64,000 nt of DNA from Parasponia andersonii (Eukaryota > Streptophyta > Magnoliopsida > Rosales > Cannabaceae), in assembly GCA_002914805.1 (NCBI GenBank), contig JXTB01000094.1, positions 508,124 through 572,123 on the forward strand, written 5' to 3'. The notes below the pieces were generated by a model that did not search any database, was not told the origin of the DNA, and worked only from the letters and a program-made list of their open reading frames with translations. This document shows, piece after piece, positions 36,601 through 48,591 of this stretch; within the stretch, counting starts at the first letter, position 1; the number at the start of each line of letters is the position of its first letter. A program made the position numbers and the translations under genes.

Positions 36601-38483
36601 AAAAGAATCAGACATTTGTAAAATATAAGCCATAATTTCCGGTGTCGGGAGTGAATTTCTTTGTATATTTTGGTTCATAAATTAAATACTCCAAATTGGG
36701 GCTATTGGTCTACGTGTTGTATATTTTGATTTATAAATTAAATACTCCAAATTAGGGCTATTGGTCTATGTGACAAGCTGAGGAATTTTTAATCCATGTA
36801 ACATAACCCTACTCAAAGTTATTGTATTTAAAGTGTAAAAATATCTATATGTAATGTTTAACAGAATAATCGGAAAAAACTCTGTCATTTGTTTATATTA
36901 GTATATATTTATTAGATTGGTTTATATTAGTATATATTTATTAGATTCTGTGTGAGTATAAATTCTTAAATAAAGATTCAAATTGATTAAAACAAAGGGA
37001 CCCATTTTTTGTGGGCAAATTAAGATTCAAAAACTCAATTTCTTAACAAGTGAAAGATAAAAATAATTATGGAAAAAGAAAAAAATACAAAAAAACTCAC
37101 AACCTGACAAACCAGACTATACCAATTCAAGAAAATATTAGAATATGTTTTGGTATAAAATTCGAATCCTATTCTTTAAATCTAAAAATAATTTTCATAT
37201 AAAAAATTATTTTTAGATTTGAAAAATATAATTCGAATCATAATCATAATCATGTATCAAACACATTTTTAGTAATTAAGTTTCTCTAAACAACTCTAGT
37301 TTTTTTTTTTTCAATGGACACTAATGAGTTGGCTGAAAAATCATTAGGTTTTTTCAACGCAGCCCCTGTGCACATTCTAAATTAATTTGGCTGACCTATG
37401 GGGACTAAGAATGTCTTATCTCTATTCATGCTAGCCCCAAAAAGTCACTAGTAAAAAGTCACTAGTTTTCCACTGTCTCGAAGATAGCATCTCAACTGTG
37501 TAGGAAAAATTTGTATTATTGTTTTTTTTTTTTTTAAATCTAACATTTCAAAAGGGGTTAGATGATTTCTGTTTTTCCTAAATGACCTCAGCACAAAGCA
37601 ACATAGGGCACATGACCTTGGAGTTTTTAGATATTGAAATTTTACTTTATACTTTTCTGAAAGTATTAAATATGCCTCTTATTTGTCCCATTTTAATTTT
37701 GTAATTTTGTAATTTTACTTATATTATTTTGAAACAGGTAATTTTCTATAACTTTATATATATATATATATATACATATATGAACCTCATTGTTAAATTT
37801 ATTTCAATCTAATGATAAAAAAAAAATACAAAAGGCAAACAAGAGGAAAAAAAAAAAGAAAAGAGAGACCAAATTTAGCTAAAATAAACTTTCCTCAGTT
37901 TGTGTCTCCACTGAATTTTTTTTTTTCTGGTTTCGTATCTAAATGAGCTTTGTGTCTCTAAACTATTAAGAAATTTTCACATTAGTTTCTAAATTTTAAA
38001 TTTTGTTATTGTGGTTATTCAACTATTAGAAAAATGTTTCATGTTAGCTCTTTATATCATTTTAAAATGTGTTTTTTTATCGATTTGTGCTTTTAAATTT
38101 TAACAACAAATTATATCTTTTTTCATTCAAATTTTTCAACTGCTCAATGTCATGTTAAAATCTATTGTATCTATAAAATAAAAAGAGAAACCAAAATAAT
38201 AAAATTTTAAAAAACTATTTAATACGAAAGCTCTTGAAGTCCAATTAATTTGGTAAAATTAACTATGAATTCATTTTTTTAAAAACAAAACCTCATTTAT
38301 TGAGAATATTAATTATGCCATATTTATTTATAATGGAAGCTTCGCATTATATAAAATCAAAAGCAAAAAAAGTATTTCACATGGTTTATTATAGAAGAGA
38401 AACTAGGTTAAATATGCTCCGTAATACCCTTATTTTGGCCCATATGCACAAGTTAAAAAATATTTGAAAAATATGTTTGCGAA
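36601..38483. other. AT-rich intergenic DNA before the N gap
   Basis: No gene is seen. It holds a 57-bp tandem duplicate (36662 and 36719: TGTATATTTTGRTTYATAAA), a foldback MITE-like element (37141-37266) and a (TA)n run near 37755-37774. Confidence 0.5.
37141..37266. mobile_element. Small foldback MITE-like element
   Basis: The core stem is perfect: AAATCTAAAAATAATTTT (37178-37195) and its complement (37203-37220) with a seven-base loop. Outer arms pair less perfectly: ATGTTTTGGTATAAAATTCG on the left against the complement of CGAATCATAATC...GTATCAAACACAT on the right. The length of about 125 bp and the symmetry suggest a MITE. Superfamily and target duplicate are not certain. Confidence 0.55.
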
Positions 38484-39212
38484 NNNNNNNNNNNNNNNNN
38501 NNNNNNNNNNNNNNNNNNNNNNNNNNNNNNNNNNNNNNNNNNNNNNNNNNNNNNNNNNNNNNNNNNNNNNNNNNNNNNNNNNNNNNNNNNNNNNNNNNNN
38601 NNNNNNNNNNNNNNNNNNNNNNNNNNNNNNNNNNNNNNNNNNNNNNNNNNNNNNNNNNNNNNNNNNNNNNNNNNNNNNNNNNNNNNNNNNNNNNNNNNNN
38701 NNNNNNNNNNNNNNNNNNNNNNNNNNNNNNNNNNNNNNNNNNNNNNNNNNNNNNNNNNNNNNNNNNNNNNNNNNNNNNNNNNNNNNNNNNNNNNNNNNNN
38801 NNNNNNNNNNNNNNNNNNNNNNNNNNNNNNNNNNNNNNNNNNNNNNNNNNNNNNNNNNNNNNNNNNNNNNNNNNNNNNNNNNNNNNNNNNNNNNNNNNNN
38901 NNNNNNNNNNNNNNNNNNNNNNNNNNNNNNNNNNNNNNNNNNNNNNNNNNNNNNNNNNNNNNNNNNNNNNNNNNNNNNNNNNNNNNNNNNNNNNNNNNNN
39001 NNNNNNNNNNNNNNNNNNNNNNNNNNNNNNNNNNNNNNNNNNNNNNNNNNNNNNNNNNNNNNNNNNNNNNNNNNNNNNNNNNNNNNNNNNNNNNNNNNNN
39101 NNNNNNNNNNNNNNNNNNNNNNNNNNNNNNNNNNNNNNNNNNNNNNNNNNNNNNNNNNNNNNNNNNNNNNNNNNNNNNNNNNNNNNNNNNNNNNNNNNNN
39201 NNNNNNNNNNNN
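38484..39212. other. Assembly gap (729 N)
   Basis: An unbroken run of N. It hides the left end of the Mutator element that follows. Confidence 1.
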
Positions 39213-39735
39213 GATGATATTCGATGGTATTTCGACTGTGTTTCAATTTACAGAGTCGAAATTTTGATACCTTTTCGATGATATTTTAAAATAGGTTTTC
39301 GATTTTATTTCGATGAATAGTACTGAAATTTCGATACATTTTCGATGACATTTTAAAAATATAAAATAAGGTTACTCTAAATTTTCGATGTTAGTTCGAC
39401 TGTTTTTCGATGACAGTTCGATGACCTTTTCTAGTAGCTAGTAGTTAATCTTTTTTCGACTGTTTTCGATTAATTTTCGATTCTATTTCAACGTGCTCTG
39501 TTTTTTGATGATTTTCGATGGACAATTTCCACCTCCTGGCTATTTGTTCTCATTTGAGATAGTTTCTGTAAGATTTTTCGATGACAATCGAAATCTCGTC
39601 GAAATCAAAATGATCGAAATTTCGATTACTTTTCGACCTATTTCGATGTGTTTCAACTATATTTCGACGTAATTTAGATACTTTTGATATATGTTAAATT
39701 TATAAAAATTTTGTCTAAATTGCTTTGTTCCTCTT

Positions 39736-42652
39736 ATGCCGAATCAAATGTCAAAGCTCCTTGTACCTTTTGGAGAACACTTTCCTAGAAGGGTCACTAT
39801 AAAAGGAACAACGGTGATGTTCAAGATTAATGAGAGATTTGAGAAGTATGATTTATTAGAGAGGGCAAAACAGTGTCCGTTTAAGCAGTTTTTTCTTGCT
39901 CCTCTAATGCAAGCATCATGAGTACTTATACACCAACTACTGTTGAGGAAGGTGAAATCCCAAAACCCAGCGGAGTTGCAGTTTTTCATTGAGGATAGCA
40001 ACTTGAGGGCTTGGTGAGTTTGCGTTGATAACGGCGTTAAACTTTGCCAAAGATCTAGACGTTGTGAAGTACAAATCTATGTCTAGTAGCATGAGACTCA
40101 GGGAGACATACCTAAATAATGCAGCTAATGTGAGATCCGGTGAATTAGAAGCTGCATTTCTAAATTGTGAGGAGAAGGAGGACGTATGGAAGTTGGGTTT
40201 GTGCTATTTGGTAGATGGGCTGTTGATGGCACATGAGTCAAGCACTAAGATTATGATGGATATGCTCTCTTTTGTGGAGAATGAGGAGGATTTCTTTAAT
40301 TATCCATAAGGAAGGTCATCTTACGAGAGAATGTTTCCTAGTTTAAATAAGGACATGATGCATCAAAGGGAAAACTACCTTCAGAAGATAAAAAAGAATA
40401 AGAAGGCCAAGGAAGTTAAATACACAGTATATGGGTTTAGTATTGCTTTACAGTATTGGGCTTATGAGGCTATCCCTAAGCTTACTGGTGCATTTTCTGA
40501 GAACCTTGGCATCAAATTCCCAAGAATGCTGTCATGGACAAGCAATAAAATACCATCAATGATGGATTGTATTGATGTATTCAAGATTAAGAAAGTAAGT
40601 CCGGAAAATTGATTTTATTCTATATAATTAATTTTATAAATTCATAAGTTGATTGAACTTTATTTTGAACTATCTTGCAGCTTGTCACAAAGGCGTTANA
40701 TCTTACGAGAGAATGTTTCCTAGTTTAAATAAGGACATGATGCATCAAAGGGAAAACTACCTTCAGAAGATAAAAAAGAATAAGAAGGCCAAGGAAGTTA
40801 AATACACAGTATATGGGTTTAGTATTGCTTTACAGTATTGGGCTTATGAGGCTATCCCTAAGCTTACTGGTGCATTTTCTGAGAACCTTGGCATCAAATT
40901 CCCAAGAATGCTGTCATGGACAAGCAATAAAATACCATCAATGATGGATTGTATTGATGTATTCAAGATTAAGAAAGTAAGTCCGGAAAATTGATTTTAT
41001 TCTATATAATTAATTTTATAAATTCATAAGTTGATTGAACTTTATTTTGAACTATCTTGCAGCTTGTCACAAAGGCGTTATTGAATCTACAGGAGGCTGA
41101 GAAAGAATTCTATGAACATATATATCACGATCCACACTAGAGCCTCGGCAATACTGGAGTTGAGGAAGAAAGAATTGATGGTGAGGAGGAGGAGGAGAAC
41201 AAGAAGGAGGCGACTGAAGCAAAGCGAGCTGCAGAGGAGGCGGACATCTTTCACGCTACCAGAAACAAAGTAGAGGAGGAATGATCCACTGACGTGCCTC
41301 AGTCACATAAGTTCTATCTTGAGTTGAAGACTAACATCGCTGAGTTGAAGGCAAACCAGACTGAACTGAAGACGAACCAGGTGATTCTCAATGATAAACT
41401 TGATAGGTTGTTGAAGATGATGGAGGAAATCAAAGTACATCGGTAGCCAACTGGTTCTGAATCTGAGGCTACCAAGTCGGATGTCCTTCCTGAAGTGTAT
41501 CAGCCAGGTGAAGATGTTATCATAAGTACTCCCACTAAAGAGCACACTCCTGAAGAGCAGCAAACTCCGGGAGTGAAAGAGTTACAAGTAGCGGAGGTGG
41601 CTACAGTTAAGTTTGGGAGGAAGAAACAGGTCGGTCAACGATCTAAAAAACTCATTGACTACACCGATCCGTCAAACAAGAAGTTCAAGATTAATGATCC
41701 ATGCAAACCAAACCCATTCCGGAAAATTGATGCAAAATAGCTTGATACATTTAGGAGATAGCTTGCAGGACTTATTAATAACTGGAAACCAATCCAGCTT
41801 CCTAACGGTGGTGCTAGTACTGGATTCTTTTTCTACTTTCAGACTCCTTGGAAGTGGCTTGCAGATGAGGTAATTGGATTTATAATTAAATATTTTTTTC
41901 TTCATTTTGAAATTCTTTTATATATTCACTTAAAAGTTATTGTATTCTCTCCATTTGCAGTATATTGACGCGGTTTTTCGGTTGATACGAGAACGCTTTT
42001 GGCTTTTCCCAAAGACTTATAGAAAGAAGGTCGCCCTTGCGGACACAGTCTACATTGCATGCATGAATGGTCAGTGGGATGCATTCCGAAGAACCTCCAA
42101 TAAAGCGAAGTTTTTGTGGGATGACCAGCTTACTGACTATACTAAAAGAGATGCAGATCATTTTCAACGTGGCTGGGCGGAGGTTGACGAAGTTTACTAT
42201 TCCTTGAACATCGGTTCAAATCATTGGGTTCTTGTGCAGATAGATCTTCCTGCTCATATGCTCACGGTATATGACTCTGACCAGGCATTATATGATGATG
42301 CACGTGTCGAGCAAGCCATGCGTCCAATGATGAAGATGTTGCCATACTTTCTGCTCAATATAGAAAGAGTCACTGATCGCAATGATCTTGATTTGACTAC
42401 AACGACGAAACTGCGTGATTTTGATGTTAGAAGGTTACCTCCTAATGTAGTGCCACAATCAGCAAAGAGGTAATTCAATAGAATATAAGGATATTAACAT
42501 ACATTTCTTCAATTAATTATTTTGAGACTAACTAGAATTATTTGCCTTTGCAGTGGAAATTGCGGTATTTTTGTTGTTAAGCACTTGGAATGTCTGTTAG
42601 CCGACATTCTACTATCCAACATTGTTGATGATATTATGCAACATTCAAGATA
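39736..42652 (+). pseudogene. MULE-borne Ulp1-like (C48) protease gene with DUF1985, decayed
   Basis: Visible blocks: a DUF1985-type N-terminal part (39736-39921 and 40025-40309: RVTIKGTTVMFKINERFEKY, CPFKQFFLAPLMQ, ITALNFA, DVWKLGLCYLVDGLLM), then ERMFPSLNKDM and YGFSIALQYWAYEAIPKL (40331-40594). A Glu-rich coiled coil (41090-41440) and a linker follow. The Ulp1 domain (41960-42652) has the catalytic triad candidates His in SNHWVLVQID, Asp in LTVYDSD and Cys in SGNCGIFVVKH. Clean introns: 40595-41061 (GTAAGT...TTGCAG, once the duplicate is removed), about 41871-41960, and 42472-42553; the last restores AGT in SGNCG. In-frame stops lie at 41138, near 41283, 41444, 41738 and 41757, and the frame shifts near 40000, so it is a pseudogene. 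Confidence 0.75.
40318..41080. repeat. 381-bp exact direct repeat around a single N (40699): probable assembly artefact
   Basis: 40318-40698 and 40700-41080 are both 381 bp and read identically. They hold the same exon and intron of the Ulp1 gene, and the join is exactly one N. Confidence 0.9.
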
Positions 42653-42854
42653 GAAATTATGTGTAGATTTATTCTACCAGAATATAGAGCCATAAGTGTA
42701 TAATAAATTTTTGTATAGTTGTTAGTTTTGCTCATTTTTTTAAATAATTTTATTTAGGATAGAGTAGCTGATGTATTGTGCATGTATTATGTTACTTTGC
42801 ATACTCAGGTTAAAAATTGAAGTCAAAACGAATGAGATATAATTCAGCTTGTTA

Positions 42855-44345
42855 ACCAGAGTCGAAATTCGATGATATTCGTCACTGTTTTCGATGACAT
42901 ATAGATGCATTTTGATTCATTTTCGACTGTGTTTCGACTATTGCATTTCGATTCGAAATTTCAATGCATTTTTGAGAATTTTTCGATTATTGTAATTTTT
43001 TCAAAACATTATATCATTATAATAAAGTAAATAATATTCCAAACTTATTCCGATCATATTTCGATGAGTATGGCTGAAAATAGTACCGGAAAATCACGTT
43101 AAATTCGACGTGTTTTCGATGGTATTTCGACGTATTTTCGATAGTATTTTGACTGTGTTTCGATTTACAGAGTCGAAATTTCGATACTTTTTCGATGATA
43201 TTTTAAAATAGGTTTTTCGATTTTATTTCGATGAGGTTTCGATGAATAGTGCTGAAATTTCGATACATTTTCGATGACATTTTAAAATAGAAAATAAGGC
43301 TGCTCTAAATTTTCGATGTTAGTTCGACTGTTTTTCGATGACAGTTCGATGATATTCGATGGTATTTCGACTGTGTTTTGATTTACAGAGTCGAAATTTC
43401 GACGCATTTTTAAGAATTTTTCGATTATTGTAATTTTTTCAAAACATTATATCATTATAATAAAGTAAATAATATTCTAAACTTATTTCAATCATATTTC
43501 GATGAGTATGGCTAAAAATTGTACCGGAAAATCACGTGAAATTCAACATGTTTTCGATGATATTTCGACGTATTTTCAATGGTATTTCGACTGTGTTTCG
43601 ATTTACAGAGTCGAAATTTCGATACCTTTTCGATGATATTTTAAAATAGGTTTTCGATTTTATTTCGATGAGGTTTCGATGAATAGTGCTGAAATTTTGA
43701 TACATTTTCGATGACATTTTAAAATAGAAAAGAAGGCTACTCTAAATTTTCGATGTTAGTTCGACTGTTTTTCGATGACAATTCGATGATATTCGATGGT
43801 ATTTCGACTGTGTTTCGATTTACATAGTTGAAATTTCGATGCATTTTCGAGAATTATTCGATTATTGCAATTTTTTCAAAACATTATATCATTATAATAA
43901 AGTAAATAATATTCCAAACTTATTCCGATCATATTTCGATGAGTATGGCTGAAAATAGTACTAGAAAATCACGTGAAATTCGACGTGTTTTCGATAGTAT
44001 TTCGACGTATTTTTGATGATATTTCGACTGTATTTCGATTTACAGAGTCGAAATTTCGATACCTTTTCGATGATATTTTAAAATAGGTTTTCGATGAATA
44101 ATACTGAAATTTCGATATATTTTCGATGACATTTTAAAATAGAAAATAAGACTGCTCTAAATTTTCGATATTAGTTCGACTGTTTTTCGATGACAGTTCG
44201 GTGATATTCGATGGTATTTCGACTGTGTTTCGATTTACAGAATCGAAATTTCGATGCATTTTCGAGAATTTTTCAATTATTGCAATTTTTTCAAAATATT
44301 ATATCATTATAATAAAGTAAATAATATTCCAAACTTATTCCAACT
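42855..44345. repeat. Tandem array, unit about 437 bp, over 3 copies, TTTCGA-rich
   Basis: ATCATATTTCGATGAG occurs at about 43053, 43491 and 43928, giving periods of 438 and 437. Each unit has stretches such as TTTCGATTTACAGAGTCGAA and AAACATTATATCATTATAAT. The array sits between the convergent Ulp1 and mudrA genes. A partial unit of the same sequence is at 39213-39480, at the element's left side. Confidence 0.85.
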
Positions 44346-44462
44346 AAAATATTAAAATTATTCATTACAACGTTGTACTTAAAATCCTAAAATTAAAATG
44401 ATAAAATTAATAGTACAAAATTCTCAAGATACGTCATTTGTTATTTGATTTTCTATACAAAA

Positions 44463-46751
44463 TTATTTATTTGAAGCTGTTGGTATCATGTACGTACAAG
44501 TTGCCCGATTGTGGCCCTTTCCACTGCAACGGCTACAATGGCATTGCATTGTGTTCTTCTCCCCTTTTGACTTTGTACGTTTTGTTTTTGGCTGGCCAGC
44601 CTTTAGTTTATAAGGAGGTGGTTCCACCATACGTCTGCTAATATCATCAGGTACATCCCATTCTTCTTCATTTCCCACTGGATATATAGTCTCTGCGTAT
44701 GAGCACAGCCATGCGTCAACTGTATAATACCAGGAACACAAAGAGTACAGATTGATGCGTCGACTTAGAGTAGCCGCTAATGCATGCGTACATGGCAGAC
44801 CTGTCAAATCAAATCTCCTACAACCACAAGTCTTTGTCTGTAAGTTAACTTGACCATCTCTGTCACCATCCATGACATAAAACTCATAGTGGCTGAGAGG
44901 CTGAACAATCAAAGTCTTCGCAGCCTCAATACGGTCCTCCAATTTCTTCTCAATCTTTGTCGGTAATGGTTTATTGGATTCCATTGCCAATGTTCGTCTT
45001 TCAAAGAACCAAGTTTGTAGTGTATACCTCAGAAACTCCGCCAAATTTGTGATTGGATACTTTCGTGTATCTCTACTCGTGTTATTAAAGCTCTCAGCGT
45101 TATTACTTGTCATGATGTTGTAACGAATGACAGATAAGTTTGCACGGCTCCATTTCTCAATGCCTATTTCTTCTAAATAATTAGCAATGGCTTGATCCTT
45201 GACCTTGATCTTCTCAAAATGATGACGAAAGTCACTCATCCGATAGGATTTTGCCGCCAAGAAGTACTCACTGTAGCAATGATCAGTCTTGAATTTTGCT
45301 TGGATATTCATACCAATATGATATATGCAAGCTCCGTGGTGTGCTTCAGGGAACACAGTCGACAATGCATTCGTAATACTTGGGTGTCGGTCCGATACGA
45401 AGACCAAGTTCTCAACGTCTCTAATTGCTTCCTTTAGTTTCACGATAAAATATATCCAGGAGTTGTTGTTCTCTGAGTCGACTACTCCAAATGCAACAGG
45501 ATACAACTGTATGTTTGCATCTTGTGCAATCGCAGCCAACATTGTCCCTCCACAGTTTGTTTTTAAGAAGGATCTATCCACACATAGCACAGGACGACAT
45601 GCTGTTCTAAAGCCCCGAATAGATGTACCCAGTGACATGAAGAAATACTTGAAACATCCCATCTCATCAGTCTCTAAATGCGTGACTGTTCCTAGATTAG
45701 TCTTCTCTAAAATATATAGGTAAGATGGCAGCTTTTGGTATTAACCATCCACTGTTCCCCTTACATACAGAAGTGTTTTTTCCCTACATCTCCATGCCTT
45801 TTCATATGTCATGTTAATTCCATAGTCTTTAGAGAAATCGTCGATTATTGATCGAGGGGCATAATTAGGGTTGGCTAGATTTGTGTACTTTCTCTTAATG
45901 TAATGTCCAATAACCCATAGTGCTGCTTGTCTGTTGTCCTTATGCCTTATTGCCAACGAATATGTGTGTTCAGGCACATATCTTCGCACCTCAAACATGT
46001 CAGATTGCTCCACTTTTCTAGCTCGCAACCGCCACGTACAATTGTCGTCTATACATGTTATAAACCAACAGTCTTTGCCTGACTTTTTTACCTTGAACTC
46101 AAAATTGCACTTCATTGCATGCAAGTGCAGATTCAGCTTCAAGTCTTCCTTATTCTCAAATAGTTGACCGATCATGATTTTCACTGAATTAGAAGATCCA
46201 ATTGACAAGTTGTTAGGTGTTCTCTGCGGTAATTCTTCCTCTGAAAACAAGGGAGTACTCCACTTCGCTTCATTATCTACTATTCTTACTCTACGCACTC
46301 GACTACTTGAAGTCTCTGTTATTGTCCCTGGAGTCTTAGCTACTTCACCAAAGCATTCCTTTAACTCATCTATTTTCTCTGCACCTGTTTCAGGCCCAAA
46401 TGATGCATTTTGAATGCAACCCTCACCCACAGGTGTCAACTTCAGTAAAATGGACACACATAAAGGAGTATGGTTCTGAATAGAGTAAGACATCTCCTCA
46501 AGCCAAATTTCTAGGTCACTATCAGAGGTAATTTTTGTTGGAGGAATAGGGATTCCATCTCTACCATCACATTTATAAACAACCTTAAGTTCTAAATCAA
46601 AACGATTTTTATCAACTCCAATCACCTCATACAACTTATCTACAAGGGTCACAAAAGTTATACCCATCCATACACCCATGGCCTTACTTTCTTTAGCAAT
46701 ATAAGACCATAATATTTTCTCTGACGAAAACATCCATTCACCGTTATACAA
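44463..46751 (-). pseudogene. mudrA-type MULE transposase, whole except for one in-frame stop
   Basis: The N-terminal half (46751-45741, 336 codons) has a PB1-like fold start and a DBD_Tnp_Mut domain (IGQLFENKEDLKLNLHLHAM, CTWRLRARKVE, YVPEHTYSL). The second half (45662-44463) has the MULE transposase domain with candidate catalytic Asp in CVDRSFLKT and VSDRHPSIT. It also has a Cys/His pair in HHGACIYHI, a SWIM zinc finger (CGCRRFDLTGLPCTHALA) and a C-terminal zinc knuckle (CHCSRCSGKGHNRATC). Between the halves, the frame stays open after one TAA at 45741-45743 (VRGTVDG-stop-YQKLP), so a single stop seems to be the only break. The family's usual VDGT is VDRS here. The enzyme would cut and insert the element; this copy could be very recently inactivated. 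Confidence 0.85.
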
Positions 46752-46849
46752 AACTATAATGTTGAAATGTGACTCTGCAGATGAAATTAAAAAAAAAAAA
46801 TTAGATTCAACAGAAAAAAATCAAAAAATATAAAAGGAAGACTCTATAT

Positions 46850-47440
46850 TTTTAGCCATCGAAAATTGGTCGAAATAAATAATCGAAATAGTCATCGAAA
46901 ATAGGTCGAAAATTCAACTACCATCGAATTATAGTCAAAATATAGTCGACGAAATTCTTACATCTCAGACTTCATCGAAATTTGGTCGAAATTATAATCG
47001 AAATACATCGAAATTGATCGAAAAAATAATCGAAATAGTCATCGAAAAAAATAATCGAATAATCATCGAAAATATGTCGAAAATTCGACTACCATCGAAT
47101 AGTCATCGAAAATAGGTCGAAAATTCGACTACCATCGAATTATAGTCGAAATATAGTCAACGAAATTCTTGCATCTCAGACTTCATCGAAATTTGGTCGA
47201 AATTATAATCGAAATACATCGAAATTGATCGAAAAAATAATTGAAATAGTCATCGAAAAAAATAATCGAAATAGTCATCGAAAATTCGACTACCATCGAA
47301 TAATCATCGAAAATAGGTCGAAAATTCGACTACCATCGAATTATAATCGAAATATAGTCGACGAAATTCTTACATCTCAGACTTCATCGAAATATGGTCG
47401 AAATTATATCGAAAATTCGATACTTATACTGAGGCAGTCT
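46850..47440. repeat. Right-arm tandem array, period 201 bp, TCGAAA-rich
   Basis: CATCTCAGAC occurs at 46971, 47172 (nearly the same) and 47373, exactly 201 bp apart each time. Between them are many TCGAAA and CATCGAAA motifs. The orientation is opposite to that of the TTTCGA arrays at 39213-39700 and 42855-44345. Confidence 0.85.
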
Positions 47441-48591
47441 GATTTTTTGAGAAATCCAGACTTTTGCAGATAATCCCAGACTCAGAAAACAACTTTTAAT
47501 GTATAAATTATGCTCGTAACATATCGAAACTCAGTTAAAAACCATTTCAAACAGTACCTATAACATTTGAACATATAAATTACATACCCATTTCGCGGAT
47601 TTCCGTCCTCCGTTTTACTGCCACGTCTTTTTTCTGTTTTTTCAACTTTTATCATTTTCTTCTTTTCTGCTCTTAGAATTTCAGCTCCTTAGATAGTGTG
47701 ATAAATTCAAGTATGAGATTACATGAAAGATTGTGAGGATATAGAAGGAGGAATAAGGAGCTACAGCTTGGTTAAAGAGGAGAAGAGTGACATATGCATT
47801 ATAAACCAATTATTAAGGACAGAAGTGACATTTCAGGTGGATATATGCATATTTTTCAGAGTTTTATTGAGGGAATCATATGTGCCAAAATATGCCTCTT
47901 ATGATGCATATTTAACCTAATTTCTCTTATAGAATTTCTCTATTTTTTTTTTCCTAATTTAAAAACTATAAGAAGTTTGCAAAATAAAAAAAATGTTTTA
48001 GGTTTTCAAGTGGATTGTTGCATATTGATTAGCGCACTTACTCCCTAAACCACCATTTTGTGCTTAAATAATATTTTGTTACCATGTTATGTACTTTTAA
48101 TTATATTATGATTTATTGAGTTAAATAATGTTTCATAACTAAAATTAGGGTTTAATTTTTGACTTAATTATGTAAAATTAGGGTTTACACAACTGATCAT
48201 TTATTTTGCGATATGTAAGTTCATGATTATTATTATAGAGGTCTTATTTCAGGAATAAGTGTATATATAATATATATATAAAAATATATGCTAAATTAGT
48301 GCAAAAATTGAGTATAACCATTTTTCACCACGGAAGATTTTCTCAAATTCTCTAATATTAGGAGATTTTGGTCTCCAAAAATAAGGATTTCATTTTATAA
48401 ATTAGTTTAGACTTTAGAGAGATTTTATATTAAATAGCCATTTTAAAATTACGAAGTAAAATGAAACTTTCCCGATCTCATTTTTATTTTTGTTCAAATA
48501 AAATAGAAATATCTTGTGGGGGTAGTTTACGGAATAAGCAGAAGCACCTTGGAAGAGGAATTTGACTATTAGGAATAGGATTCTCCTTCCC
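47441..48591. other. Intergenic DNA upstream of the small membrane-protein gene
   Basis: No gene is seen. It should hold the promoter of the next gene. TA-rich segments near 48258-48292 could act as TATA elements, but none is well placed enough to name. Confidence 0.4.

Larger units (their letters stand above)
39213..47440. mobile_element. KI (Kaonashi)-type Mutator-like element with Ulp1 gene and mudrA
   Basis: A plus-strand DUF1985-Ulp1 gene and a minus-strand mudrA transposase converge. The left, middle and right non-coding parts are packed with TTTCGA on the left and middle and TCGAAA on the right. That is, the arms are in inverted orientation although no classical long terminal inverted repeat is evident. 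MULEs that carry a Ulp1-like gene together with mudrA are known in plants as KI or Kaonashi MULEs. The left end is hidden in the N gap; the right end is placed where the repeat array stops (about 47440). The 9-bp target duplicate cannot be checked. Confidence 0.8.

Noticed and set aside
38389-39267. Long open frames across the N run on both strands
   Set aside because: They consist almost only of unknown bases and carry no information.
41303-41563. Minus-strand frame opposite the Ulp1 coiled coil
   Set aside because: It is a shadow of the plus-strand Glu/Lys-rich sequence.
46850-47440. Regular short repeats that could suggest a CRISPR array
   Set aside because: The repeats are degenerate with no unique spacers, the DNA is plant, and the array is explained as a MULE arm.
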